A stretch of DNA of 64,000 nt from Candidatus Fibrimonadaceae bacterium (GTDB taxonomy: Bacteria > Fibrobacterota > Fibrobacteria > Fibrobacterales > Fibrobacteraceae). Positions 53,300 to 61,720 of this stretch are shown in pieces (position 1 is the first letter of the stretch; each line of letters starts with the position of its first letter). The DNA lies in the NCBI GenBank assembly GCA_031281275.1, contig JAITFP010000087.1:38128-102127 (forward strand), read 5' to 3'. A program made the translations under genes and the position numbers. A model generated the notes under the pieces. It saw only the letters and a list, made by a program, of their open reading frames with translations. It was not told the DNA's origin and ran no database searches.

Positions 53300-56172
53300 T
53301 TGCTTTCCTTAGCCACATCTGCCAAAGTGCGGGCAACGGATACTTGTTTAAAGAATATCAATACATCGCCTTCTTCTATATTGTCGTAGCCTCTAAGACC
53401 AATACCACATTCAAGACCGGTTTTAACAGAAGAAACATCGTCTTTCACACGTTTTAGCGATTGAACTTTTGTTAAGCCAAGCTCAACGCCATCTCTATAA
53501 ACGCGAACTTGAGATTCCCTATCCACCTCGCCGCTCTTTACCATGCAACCAGCAATCAAGCCAACTTTTGGTATTTTAAATACCTGACGAATTTCTGCTT
53601 CACCTGTGACCTCTTCTTTATTCACGGGTTTTAGCAAGCCTTCTATTGCGCCCTTTATTTCTTCTATAACATCGTATATAACGCGGTAGGTTTTAATTTC
53701 AACGCCCTCTTGCTCCGCAAGTTCTCTTATGGAATGAGAAGGCATTAAATGGAAAGCCACTATAATTGCATTGGAAATGGAAGCCAAACGTACATCATCG
53801 TCGTTAATTGCTCCAACACCTTTGCGAACAATTTTGATTTTCACTTCGTTGTTTGAAAGGTTGGTCAAAGACTCTGCAAGTGCTTCGCAAGAACCTGCAA
53901 CATCGGTTTTTATCACAAGGTTGAGTTCAGATATTTTGCCAGACTTTGCTTCGTCGTAAACCTGTTCAAGAGACATATGAGTTTTGAAACGCAAGGCTCT
54001 TTCGTGGGCTGTTTGCTGGCGTTTAGCCGCAATTTCGGAGGCAGCTTGGTCGCTTTCCACAACAACTAAATCATCGCCTGCTTGCGGAGTGCCGTTGAAT
54101 CCAAGAACTTGGCAAGGCGTACTTGGGCATGCTTCTTTTAAACTATCGCCGTGCTCGTTGAACAAGGCACGAACCCTGCCGCTGTAATTTCCGCACACAA
54201 AGCAATCGCGAACACGCAAGGTTCCGTTTTGAACTAAAATGGTGGCTATTGTTCCCTTGCCTGCATCCAAACGGCTTTCTATAACAGCACCTCTTGCGCT
54301 TGTATTTGGATTTGCTCTTAATTCCAAAACATCAGATTCCAAAGCAAGTGTTTCAAGCAATTTTTCTATGCCTTCTCCGGTTTTAACAGATATTTTCACA
54401 CAACTAACATTGCCGCCCCATTCGTCCACTTGCACACCTCTTTCGGAAAGCTGAGACATTATTTTATCGGGATTTGCGGTTGGTAAATCGATTTTTGTGA
54501 TGGCAACAACTATAGGAACATTTGCCATTTTTGCGAGTTCAATTGATTCCACCGTTTGTGGCATAACCATTGAGTCTGCGGCAACCACCAAAACTATAAC
54601 ATCGGTGACTTGCGAGCCGCGAGTACGCATGGCGTTAAAGGCTTCGTGACCTGGGGTATCTAAGAACGTGATTTTTCCGTTTGGCGTTTCTACCTCATAA
54701 GCACCTATGTGCTGAGTTATGCCGCCAGATTCTCCGCGTACCACATTGGTTTTGCGAATATAATCCAAAAGAGAAGTTTTTCCGTGGTCAACGTGACCCA
54801 TAACAGTAACCACAGGGTGCCTTGTTCTCAAATTCTCTTCTGCATCTGCCTGAATGCCAAGTGTTTCTTCTTGGTATTCCTCTTGAAGTTTGGCTTCAAA
54901 ACCAAATTCAGAGGCTATTATTTGCACCATATCAAAATCCAAGCGTTTGTTTATGGTCAGCATTTCGTTCATTTCCATGCACTTGCCAATAACGCTTGCA
55001 GATGGCTGCTCCATAAGGCTTGCGAGTTCACCAACAGAAACAGAAGCGGAAACATATATAACCTTTGAAGCTGTATCTCCCTCGGCTTGGATTTTGTCTT
55101 TGTTATATACTTTTTTAACAGGTGTTTTGGAAAGAGAAACCAAAACATCAGAAACTCTTTTTTGAGCCTTTTCAATATTTTCCTTTTGAATTTCCCTTTC
55201 TCTCAGAGAGTCCTTTCCTTTTTTGCCACGCTTGCGAGAATCGCCGTGCCCGCCTTTGCCAGTGCGGGTTCTGTTGTCTAAAAAGTCTTTATGAGCGGGT
55301 GCGTTTGCAGATAAAACATCTTGCAGAGTTGTACCAAAACCAGGGCGGCGAGTTTGCAAACCGGCTTGTGCTTTGTTTTCTGTTTGGCGTGGTTGTATGC
55401 GCAAATTTCCGCTGTAGCCAGTTGCGGAAGTTTGTTTTGGACCGTTGTTTCTATTGTTGTTATTATTGTTTTGCTGATTTTTATTACCTTTATTTTTTTC
55501 TCCGCGCTGGTTGTTGCGCATGCTGGCTTTTTCTTGCTTGCTCTTTTGAATTCTCGCTAAAATTGCAGGATCCACAACCTTTGAAACATCGGCTGTGAAT
55601 GCAACTGTTTTTTTAGGTTCGCTTGCAACAGAGGGTTGCTCGGTCTGTTCAATTTGTTCCTGCTCTTGTTCTTCTGATGTTTCTGTTTGAATAACTTCGA
55701 TTTTTGGGGCAACTTGTTTTTCTGCGTGTTTTTTTTCTGATGAAGGCTTTGGGTGTTCAACTTTTTGCGCAGGGGGTTGGGCTGGAGCATTAGCCGTTGC
55801 CACTGGCTCTGGTTCTGCTACTACTGCTGGCGTTGGTGCTGGTGGCGGTTCTTTTGCTGGTATGGGTTTTGCTTGCGATGCAGGCTTTGGTGGTTTGTCT
55901 ATTTTTTTTAATGTTGTTAAGGTACTTTTGCCACCTGAACTTTCCGATTTTTCGGCTTTGGCTTTTTTAACGCCTTTATTGGAGGGTTTTCTTTTTTGGG
56001 CGCTTAGAACATCGCCCTTGAAAGAATCCAATGCTGCCTCGGAAACCTTTGTGTTTATGGATTTAACCAATACTCCATCTAAGGTTTTTCCTTTCAAATA
56101 GTCAAACGTGTCTCCTTGGTCAAAGGAATGCTTTTCTACCCACGCCTTAATTGATATAAGTTCATTACTCAT
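53296..56172 (-). CDS. infB: Translation initiation factor IF-2
   Basis: GTPase that places initiator tRNA on the 30S subunit. The start at 56172 (MSNELISIKAWVEKHSFD) overlaps the nusA stop by 8 bp; a longer form from 56256 is unlikely. 958 aa: an IF2N-like beginning, a long low-complexity linker rich in Lys, Pro, Ala, Glu and Asn (about 70-370), a second IF2N-like segment near 390-440, then the G domain with VMGHVDHGKT, DTPGHEAF and TKIDLP, and complete C-terminal domains. Normal for a large IF-2. Confidence 0.96.
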   Translation of the reverse strand: MSNELISIKAWVEKHSFDQGDTFDYLKGKTLDGVLVKSINTKVSEAALDSFKGDVLSAQKRKPSNKGVKKAKAEKSESSGGKSTLTTLKKIDKPPKPASQAKPIPAKEPPPAPTPAVVAEPEPVATANAPAQPPAQKVEHPKPSSEKKHAEKQVAPKIEVIQTETSEEQEQEQIEQTEQPSVASEPKKTVAFTADVSKVVDPAILARIQKSKQEKASMRNNQRGEKNKGNKNQQNNNNNNRNNGPKQTSATGYSGNLRIQPRQTENKAQAGLQTRRPGFGTTLQDVLSANAPAHKDFLDNRTRTGKGGHGDSRKRGKKGKDSLREREIQKENIEKAQKRVSDVLVSLSKTPVKKVYNKDKIQAEGDTASKVIYVSASVSVGELASLMEQPSASVIGKCMEMNEMLTINKRLDFDMVQIIASEFGFEAKLQEEYQEETLGIQADAEENLRTRHPVVTVMGHVDHGKTSLLDYIRKTNVVRGESGGITQHIGAYEVETPNGKITFLDTPGHEAFNAMRTRGSQVTDVIVLVVAADSMVMPQTVESIELAKMANVPIVVAITKIDLPTANPDKIMSQLSERGVQVDEWGGNVSCVKISVKTGEGIEKLLETLALESDVLELRANPNTSARGAVIESRLDAGKGTIATILVQNGTLRVRDCFVCGNYSGRVRALFNEHGDSLKEACPSTPCQVLGFNGTPQAGDDLVVVESDQAASEIAAKRQQTAHERALRFKTHMSLEQVYDEAKSGKISELNLVIKTDVAGSCEALAESLTNLSNNEVKIKIVRKGVGAINDDDVRLASISNAIIVAFHLMPSHSIRELAEQEGVEIKTYRVIYDVIEEIKGAIEGLLKPVNKEEVTGEAEIRQVFKIPKVGLIAGCMVKSGEVDRESQVRVYRDGVELGLTKVQSLKRVKDDVSSVKTGLECGIGLRGYDNIEEGDVLIFFKQVSVARTLADVAKESK

Positions 56173-57427
56173 CAGAGTTTTTTGCCCCGCTTGGAGAAGG
56201 TTTTTCCGAATTTTCTTTGTTAAACAAGGTTTCCAAGTTTGCCGCTTTTTTTGCAACCGTACGTGGGTCTTGAGAATGTATTAGGGTCTCTCTTTCTTCT
56301 TCTGAGCTATTTGCCCAGTCCGATTCGCTGAATATGCAAATATCTTTGCCCAGCAACATGCCAGCAAGCCTAACGGCTTGCCCTTTGTCGCCTATTACAA
56401 TTCCTACATCTTCATCGCCCACAACCACAACGGTTCGCGGAGGGTTAAAACCTGGAACCTCAAAGGATTTAATTATGTTTATATTGCTGCTTGCGCCAAG
56501 CGCTCTGCGGAAATACACGTCTGGGTCTGGATCCCAATGCACCACATCTATGCGCTCGTTGTTCAATTCTCTTGTGATTGCCTGCACACGTTGCCCTTTT
56601 AGACCTATGCAAGCACCGGAAGGGTCAACCCTATCGTCTCTTGAAAAAACGGCGACCTTAGCACGGTAGCCCGGTATGCGAACTATTCCCTTTATTTCTA
56701 TTGTGCCATCGTACACTTCTGGAATTTCTTGTTTGAACAATTCCCTAACAAATTCCTTGCTAACTCTGGAAAGAACCACCTGCGCTCCGGTGCCTTTTGA
56801 TGGCTCGGAAATGCTGTCTATAACGGCTTTCACTGATTGCCCCAGTTTCCAGCGGTCTTTGCTCATGCGATTGCTGTTTGGAAGCACTGCTTCTACATTG
56901 CTCCCTATGGAGATTATGGCGTTGTTTTTTTCAATTCTCAAAACCTGCCCGTTAATAAGAGTACCTATTTTATGCTTGAAAATTTCAAAAACTCGGTTGC
57001 GTTCCACATCGCCCATACGAGCTTTCAATCGCTGGCGTGTTTCTTGAATGGCTAAACGTCCATAGTTCTCAAAAGGCAATTCAACTTCCAGCATATAGCC
57101 TGCGGCAGCTTCGGGATGATATTCCTTTGCTTCTTCTTCAAGCATATACTGCTCGTCCATTTTCTCAACTTCTTCGGGAGAGAGATTTGGGTCATAGTCG
57201 GGAAAATCGTCCACAACCTCTACCCTAAGCACGACTTTTATGTCTTCGGTATCGGGGTCAACGTCCACCTCTATGTTTTTGTGCAGCTTCATGAATTTGC
57301 GGGCTGCCGCAATAAGGGATTCCTTAAAAGCAGTGAATACATCTTCTATGGCAACATTTTTTTCTTTTGCCAAAAGCTCCAAAGCTTCTCTCACCATATT
57401 GTTTTTCTTTGCTATTTTCTTTGCCAT
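56165..57427 (-). CDS. nusA: Transcription termination/antitermination factor NusA
   Basis: 420 aa. N-terminal RNA-polymerase-binding domain (about 1-130, with an unusual acidic insert DEQYMLEEEAKEYHPEAAAG), S1 domain (about 150-215; GQVLRIEKNNAIISIGSNVEAVLP), and KH1-KH2 (about 250-370; VDPSGACIGLKGQRVQAITREL and GDEDVGIVIGDKGQAVRLA). The acidic repeat region of some NusA proteins is missing, which is common outside proteobacteria. It overlaps rimP by 16 bp upstream and infB by 8 bp downstream. Confidence 0.95.
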   Translation of the reverse strand: MAKKIAKKNNMVREALELLAKEKNVAIEDVFTAFKESLIAAARKFMKLHKNIEVDVDPDTEDIKVVLRVEVVDDFPDYDPNLSPEEVEKMDEQYMLEEEAKEYHPEAAAGYMLEVELPFENYGRLAIQETRQRLKARMGDVERNRVFEIFKHKIGTLINGQVLRIEKNNAIISIGSNVEAVLPNSNRMSKDRWKLGQSVKAVIDSISEPSKGTGAQVVLSRVSKEFVRELFKQEIPEVYDGTIEIKGIVRIPGYRAKVAVFSRDDRVDPSGACIGLKGQRVQAITRELNNERIDVVHWDPDPDVYFRRALGASSNINIIKSFEVPGFNPPRTVVVVGDEDVGIVIGDKGQAVRLAGMLLGKDICIFSESDWANSSEEERETLIHSQDPRTVAKKAANLETLFNKENSEKPSPSGAKNSDE

Positions 57428-57684
57428 TTTCCACCTTTTTTAGAGTTCCTGTCAAAATCCAGCCCTGGAGAGGAGACCTCTATGGTATAAGCTCCCTCTA
57501 TTAGGTTGGAATTTGTTTCTTTGTCCAATTCTTCGCTTAAATAACGGCTTGTGCTTGCACAGTCCTCAACATCAACTCCGCCGCTTTTGTCTATGAAAAC
57601 TCTCAAAACCTTTCGCTTGCCTATGAAATTTTTTTCAATTTCAACTAAATCTACCCCAGAGCGCTTGCACGCGCCAAGCACCAA
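57412..57684 (-). CDS. rimP: RimP reduced to its N-terminal domain
   Basis: RimP helps 30S assembly and normally has about 150 aa: an N-terminal alpha/beta domain plus a C-terminal SH3-like domain. Here DLVEIEKNFIGKRKVLRVFIDK, VDVEDCASTSRYLSEELD and the hallmark VSSPGLDFDR are present, but the protein stops 14 residues later, exactly where nusA begins, so the C-terminal domain is gone. The start is uncertain: TTG at 57684 gives 90 aa, but the frame stays open upstream for about 20 plausible residues (ending LESISKLDS) with no ATG, GTG or TTG suited, so a non-standard start is possible. Operon leader of rimP-nusA-infB-rbfA. Confidence 0.75.
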   Translation of the reverse strand: MVLGACKRSGVDLVEIEKNFIGKRKVLRVFIDKSGGVDVEDCASTSRYLSEELDKETNSNLIEGAYTIEVSSPGLDFDRNSKKGGKWQRK

Positions 57685-57776
57685 AGAATCTAATTTAGAT
57701 ATACTTTCCAGATTTGCCTCTATGAAATTTGGATTAAATATAGAAAAATTAAATCAGCAATTACTAAATTCTCTTC
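57685..57776. promoter_or_regulatory. Divergent promoter region rimP / argA
   Basis: Minus-strand TATATT at 57737-57742 serves rimP. Plus-strand TAAATT at 57765-57770 ends 6 nt before the argA ATG, again a leaderless-type spacing. No RBS before argA. Confidence 0.4.
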
Positions 57777-59072
57777 ATGCCCGCTAATAAGAACGCAAAT
57801 AATGCCCTCGCCAGCGCACTTCGCGAAGTGTTCTCATACATTTCAAGGTTCAAAGGTCAGTTGTTCATATTGAAAATAGAGGATTCTCTTTTAGATAACC
57901 CCACGTTTCCAGTACTTGTTAGGGATATTGCCCAGCTTCACTTTGTGGGCATAAAAGTTCTTATAGTTCCGGGTACAAGGAGCAGCATAGACCGCCAGCT
58001 CAAGGCATACAAACTGAAAACCGAATTTCACAACGGAGTTCGCCTAACCTCACAAGAGGCTTTGCCGCTGGTGGAGCAGGCTTCGCTTGGCGCGGCGCAG
58101 CACATACTTTCCTATTTAACCGCAAACGGGATAAACGGCATTCATGGGAACTGGGTTAGAGCTGGCAGCCTTGGCGTTGCAGATGGCATAGATTATATGC
58201 GAACTGGAAAAATAGAACGCATTGAACGGAGCATTATAGAAAAACTTTTGCATGACGGCTTTGTCCCTATTTTGCCGCCAATTGGCTGGAATAAATTGGG
58301 GCATGCCTATAATATTTCAAGCACAGAGCTTGCAACCGAGCTTGGTCGCTACATTCCGGTTGGAAAACTCTTTTTTATAGGTGAAGAAGGCGGGATTGAG
58401 CTTCCAGGTCAAGGCTTGATTTCTGCTTTGGACATCAATCAGGCAAGTGAAGTTTTAAAAACACACCCAAAATTAACTTTTGCGCAAAGAGATTATTTGG
58501 AAAATTCAATAAAAGCCTGCCGCAACGGAGTAAAGCGCGTTCATTTGCTTTCTGGAATTGTGCAGGGAAATATTTTGCAAGAGGTATTTTCCAGCAGGGG
58601 CAATGGAACTATGGTTTATGCAAATGAGTATTGGAATTTGCGTACTATAACCATAGAAGACATTCCAGATATGCTCCGCATTATGCAAAGCTATGTGGAA
58701 CGCGGGCTTTTGATTTCCAGAAGCCAAGAAGATATTGAAGCCAAACTTGAAGACTACATTGTTTATGCAGTGGATAGCGCAATTCACGGTTGCGGAGCAT
58801 TGCACGTTTACGAAAACGGTTGCTGCGAAATAGCTGCCATTGCCGTTGGTGCAAACTATAAAGATGCCGGAGTTGGCGAAGCCGTTGTGAATTTCTTGAT
58901 AGAAAAAGCAAAAAAACAAAAAGCAAAAAAACTTTTCCTTTTAACAACTCAGGCATCCGATTGGTTTTACAGTTTTGGCTTTAAAGATGGTTCTGTGGAA
59001 GATTTGCCACCTTCGAAAAAGGATAAGTATGATGTTAAGAGGCACTCTAAGATAATGGTGATGGGGGTGTAG
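57777..59072 (+). CDS. argA: N-acetylglutamate synthase (amino-acid N-acetyltransferase)
   Basis: First step of arginine biosynthesis: acetyl-CoA plus glutamate to N-acetylglutamate. 431 aa: an amino-acid-kinase-like domain (about 15-275; FILKIEDSLLDN, VGIKVLIVPGTRSSIDRQL, VPILPPIGWN) and a C-terminal GNAT acetyltransferase domain (about 290-430; IEDIPDMLRIM, ALHVYENGCCEIAAIAVGANYKDAGVGEAVVNFLIEKAK). This is the classical ArgA fusion. Divergent from rimP, isolated from other arg genes. Confidence 0.94.
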   Translation: MPANKNANNALASALREVFSYISRFKGQLFILKIEDSLLDNPTFPVLVRDIAQLHFVGIKVLIVPGTRSSIDRQLKAYKLKTEFHNGVRLTSQEALPLVEQASLGAAQHILSYLTANGINGIHGNWVRAGSLGVADGIDYMRTGKIERIERSIIEKLLHDGFVPILPPIGWNKLGHAYNISSTELATELGRYIPVGKLFFIGEEGGIELPGQGLISALDINQASEVLKTHPKLTFAQRDYLENSIKACRNGVKRVHLLSGIVQGNILQEVFSSRGNGTMVYANEYWNLRTITIEDIPDMLRIMQSYVERGLLISRSQEDIEAKLEDYIVYAVDSAIHGCGALHVYENGCCEIAAIAVGANYKDAGVGEAVVNFLIEKAKKQKAKKLFLLTTQASDWFYSFGFKDGSVEDLPPSKKDKYDVKRHSKIMVMGV

Positions 59073-59073
59073 C

Positions 59074-59120
59074 AAGCTAATAAAACTTCAAATTGTTAGC
59101 TTCGTTTATAGGCTTGTTTT
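59074..59120 (+). terminator. Possible terminator after argA
   Basis: AAGCTAA (59074-59080) pairs with TTAGCTT (59096-59102) around a 15-nt loop, and a T run follows at about 59117. The stem is AT-rich and the T run is distant, so this is weak. Confidence 0.3.
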
Positions 59121-59234
59121 TTTAAATGCTCTACCAAGTGGCGGGCATATTTATTTTGCATACATCTGTTGACAAAAATCTACGCATACTAAAATAGGTT
59201 TTGAAAATAGCATTGATATTGCATTGATAACTTT

Positions 59235-60155
59235 TTATTCTGCCCATTCACGTTCTTTTTCTCGTATAATAGGTCTATAATCCAGATATGTGTCAATTTC
59301 ATTGCTAATCTCGACTAAAGTTTTTTCGTCTCTTTTAGCTACTAAATCACTCCATCCGAAATTATGCTTTATGTCAAGTATTCCACTATCCGAAATGAAG
59401 CTTATCGAAGCTTTTACTTGTACAAGACCTTCTTTGGATTTTGAATTCCATCTAAATTTAGGGGAGCAACGAATAATATTAGCAATTTTTAATCTTTGTT
59501 TTGTTAATTTAATTTTATCGTCAAAACGTAATATGCTCAAGTTCATTACATTTTTGTCTATATCTGGACATAAATACCATTTAAATTCATCGTAAGTGTT
59601 ATAATCTAATGGGTTTACAAATGGTGTAAATAATGGTATCGTCCGTTCAGAAAAATTTTTATCTTGGTCAAATAATTTATTTGGAAATTCTTGGTCAATT
59701 AGAATCCTTGTACCCTTTGCTATTCTTTCAAGTTTGGCTGCATCGGAAACAGCTTTACCAACAATAAATCTTCCAAGTTTATGTTCCTGATTTGTTTCTA
59801 TTATTTCGCCATACGTTAGTCCTCCCCTACATAATAAACCGTTTCTTATAGCTTCCGTCATAAAATTTGCTGCAAATAAAACCACATCTGTAATATTTTC
59901 AGACCAAACAAACGCGCAGTCGGATAATTGTGAAATAGTCACTTTAGTAAAAATATTATTTAACTTAATTAGTATTTTTCTAAACTCAATTAAAATTGAA
60001 GCCGCTAAAAATTGTTCCGTATAAGGTTCATTATACAATTCTAACCAAGGACTATAGTCTTCATCGGTTAATTCAATACTACCGTTTGTAAGAGCAGTTA
60101 TTCCAAGTATATCTACAAAGAATACTGCACCATCTTTTTTTGAAATCAATTCCAT
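59235..60155 (-). CDS. Stand-alone class III nucleotidyl cyclase-like protein
   Basis: 306 aa. The pattern resembles the class III adenylate/guanylate cyclase catalytic domain: first metal Asp in AVFFVDILGITAL, second acidic site in ISQLSDCAFVW, then LCRGGLTYGEII and GKAVSDAAKLERIAKGTRILID, which matches the cyclase GxxVNxAARLExxA block loosely. There are no membrane helices and no fused sensor domain. Cytosolic stand-alone cyclases of about 300 aa include PycC of Pycsar antiphage systems, but no recognisable effector gene (TIR, transmembrane) is beside it. Product and role unknown; assignment by motif pattern only. Confidence 0.5.
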   Translation of the reverse strand: MELISKKDGAVFFVDILGITALTNGSIELTDEDYSPWLELYNEPYTEQFLAASILIEFRKILIKLNNIFTKVTISQLSDCAFVWSENITDVVLFAANFMTEAIRNGLLCRGGLTYGEIIETNQEHKLGRFIVGKAVSDAAKLERIAKGTRILIDQEFPNKLFDQDKNFSERTIPLFTPFVNPLDYNTYDEFKWYLCPDIDKNVMNLSILRFDDKIKLTKQRLKIANIIRCSPKFRWNSKSKEGLVQVKASISFISDSGILDIKHNFGWSDLVAKRDEKTLVEISNEIDTYLDYRPIIREKEREWAE

Positions 60156-60249
60156 ATATTATCCAAGGTTTAATTTTGACATTTTCTAGAGCATCTTTAT
60201 AAAGATAGAAATTTAGAAATATTGGAAAGAAATGAAAAGTGATGCTACT

Positions 60250-61107
60250 TCATTTTTTAGAGATTCCTTTTGTATAAACAGCCAAGATAGAGTCGCCAAA
60301 TGAAATTGGTATCATTAAGTTTTTTAATGCTTTCGGGCAACATTTTCCACGTAAAAACGGAAGATATTGTCCAAGCCTTTCAAATACATATTCACCGGTG
60401 AAATACCATTTTATTGGCAAATATTTTTTCAATTCAAAACCTGTTCTGAGCATAAGATGTTTTAATGTTTTTTTATTATAATAACCGATATGTGCCAAAC
60501 GATAATGCCACCAACGATTTCTCATAACCCTCGCCAATACTGACGACACATCGGGCGTTGTAACAAACAAAATACCGTCCTGTTTTAATATTTTGTTATA
60601 GGCTAAAAGCAAAGATCCAGGATCAGCAATATGTTCAAGCACATCTGTCATATAAACGGCATCAAAACTATCTGGCGGATAGTTCGGTACTGAGGAATTT
60701 ACTACAGGTAACCCTTGCGAAGCTGCATAATTTGCTAAAAACGCACTTGGCTCAATGCCTGATGCTTCTAAACCATATTCTATAGCTAACTGGACGAATA
60801 AACCTGTCCCTGCTCCAACATCTAGAATTTTGGAGGTTGGAATAAACGGTAATGTCTGTTTTAAAAGAAAACCCAATTGTTTCTTTCTTTGCTCGGAACT
60901 TTCGATATATTCTACATCTTCAAGTTGCTCGTATAAATCGGATACATCGCCAGTATCGCATTGTAAGAAACCACAGTCACGGCACTTATATATGGGCAAT
61001 GTCAGACCATACCTAGAATCCGTAATACGCAAATCTTCCGCTTTAATCCCTTCCTTACCTCTACGATAAAGTGACATATTATTAGATTCGCATACCCAAC
61101 ATTTCAT
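60250..61107 (-). CDS. SAM-dependent methyltransferase with N-terminal zinc ribbon
   Basis: 285 aa. It begins with a CxxC pair (MKCWVCESNN) and a second CxxC (YKCRDCGFLQC), giving a zinc-ribbon-like head as in sugar/nucleotide-sugar C-methyltransferase families, then a class I methyltransferase fold with motif I ILDVGAGTGLFVQLA, SGIEPS, and FDAVYMTDVLEHIADP. Its ATG lies inside the end of the HAD gene (26-bp overlap). The group MTase, HAD, UbiA and membrane glycosyltransferase on one strand suggests surface-glycan or lipid-linked sugar synthesis. Substrate unknown. Confidence 0.85.
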   Translation of the reverse strand: MKCWVCESNNMSLYRRGKEGIKAEDLRITDSRYGLTLPIYKCRDCGFLQCDTGDVSDLYEQLEDVEYIESSEQRKKQLGFLLKQTLPFIPTSKILDVGAGTGLFVQLAIEYGLEASGIEPSAFLANYAASQGLPVVNSSVPNYPPDSFDAVYMTDVLEHIADPGSLLLAYNKILKQDGILFVTTPDVSSVLARVMRNRWWHYRLAHIGYYNKKTLKHLMLRTGFELKKYLPIKWYFTGEYVFERLGQYLPFLRGKCCPKALKNLMIPISFGDSILAVYTKGISKK

Positions 61108-61717
61108 AGCTCAATCTCCTTTTGCAGTAATACTGTGGTAGCATCACATAGTCCATGCCGATTTTTTCTGCTAAACGTCCATCCTTATCCATCCTGTCGC
61201 CAATGAACAGACAATCTTGCGGTGTTAATTCTAAGTCTTTTAGTACTCGTAACAAGCCATCTGGACACGGTTTTAAACAACCCAGCTCTTGCGCCGAATA
61301 GGCAGCATCTGGGTGGAAACCAATCGTAGCCAATTTCTCGGTTGTTGGATAGTCAGACAACACAATCAGCATTATACCACACTGCCTAGCCCATTCCATA
61401 TCCGCAATTAACCGTCTATCGCGAAATAAACGAATAAATGGCAGAGGTTTTTCAACCATCCACATATAAATCATAGACTTCACCACTTCCAAGCTAATAT
61501 GGAAACGCTCGGCTAACGCTGCAATACGTTCAGTATCACTCAAGCCTTGCTCATACAACTTTCTAGCGGCGAATATCAGTCGCAATGTGTGCAATCCATC
61601 TGGCAAAAAACATTGTAATACTAGTCGTAAAACCATGCACAAACGTACAGGAATTTGGTAGTATAGAGTACCATCTAAATCCAATATAATTGCTCGTTTG
61701 TTCGAAAATATACCCAT
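61082..61717 (-). CDS. HAD-superfamily hydrolase
   Basis: 211 aa phosphatase-type HAD protein: motif I LDLDGTLYY (near residue 13), motif II Ser in VLSDYP, motif III Lys in LKPCPDG and motif IV FIGDRMDKDG. An alpha-helical cap lies between motifs I and II. Only 3 bp separate it from the UbiA-type gene and it overlaps the methyltransferase, so all are one operon. Pairing with a UbiA-type phosphoribosyltransferase suggests it may remove phosphate from a polyprenyl-phospho-sugar intermediate (inference). Confidence 0.87.
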   Translation of the reverse strand: MGIFSNKRAIILDLDGTLYYQIPVRLCMVLRLVLQCFLPDGLHTLRLIFAARKLYEQGLSDTERIAALAERFHISLEVVKSMIYMWMVEKPLPFIRLFRDRRLIADMEWARQCGIMLIVLSDYPTTEKLATIGFHPDAAYSAQELGCLKPCPDGLLRVLKDLELTPQDCLFIGDRMDKDGRLAEKIGMDYVMLPQYYCKRRLSYEMLGMRI

Positions 61718-61720
61718 CGG

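Noticed and set aside
59235..60155. Complete Pycsar defence system
   Set aside because: Only a cyclase-like gene is present; neighbours are argA and a sugar methyltransferase, with no effector candidate.
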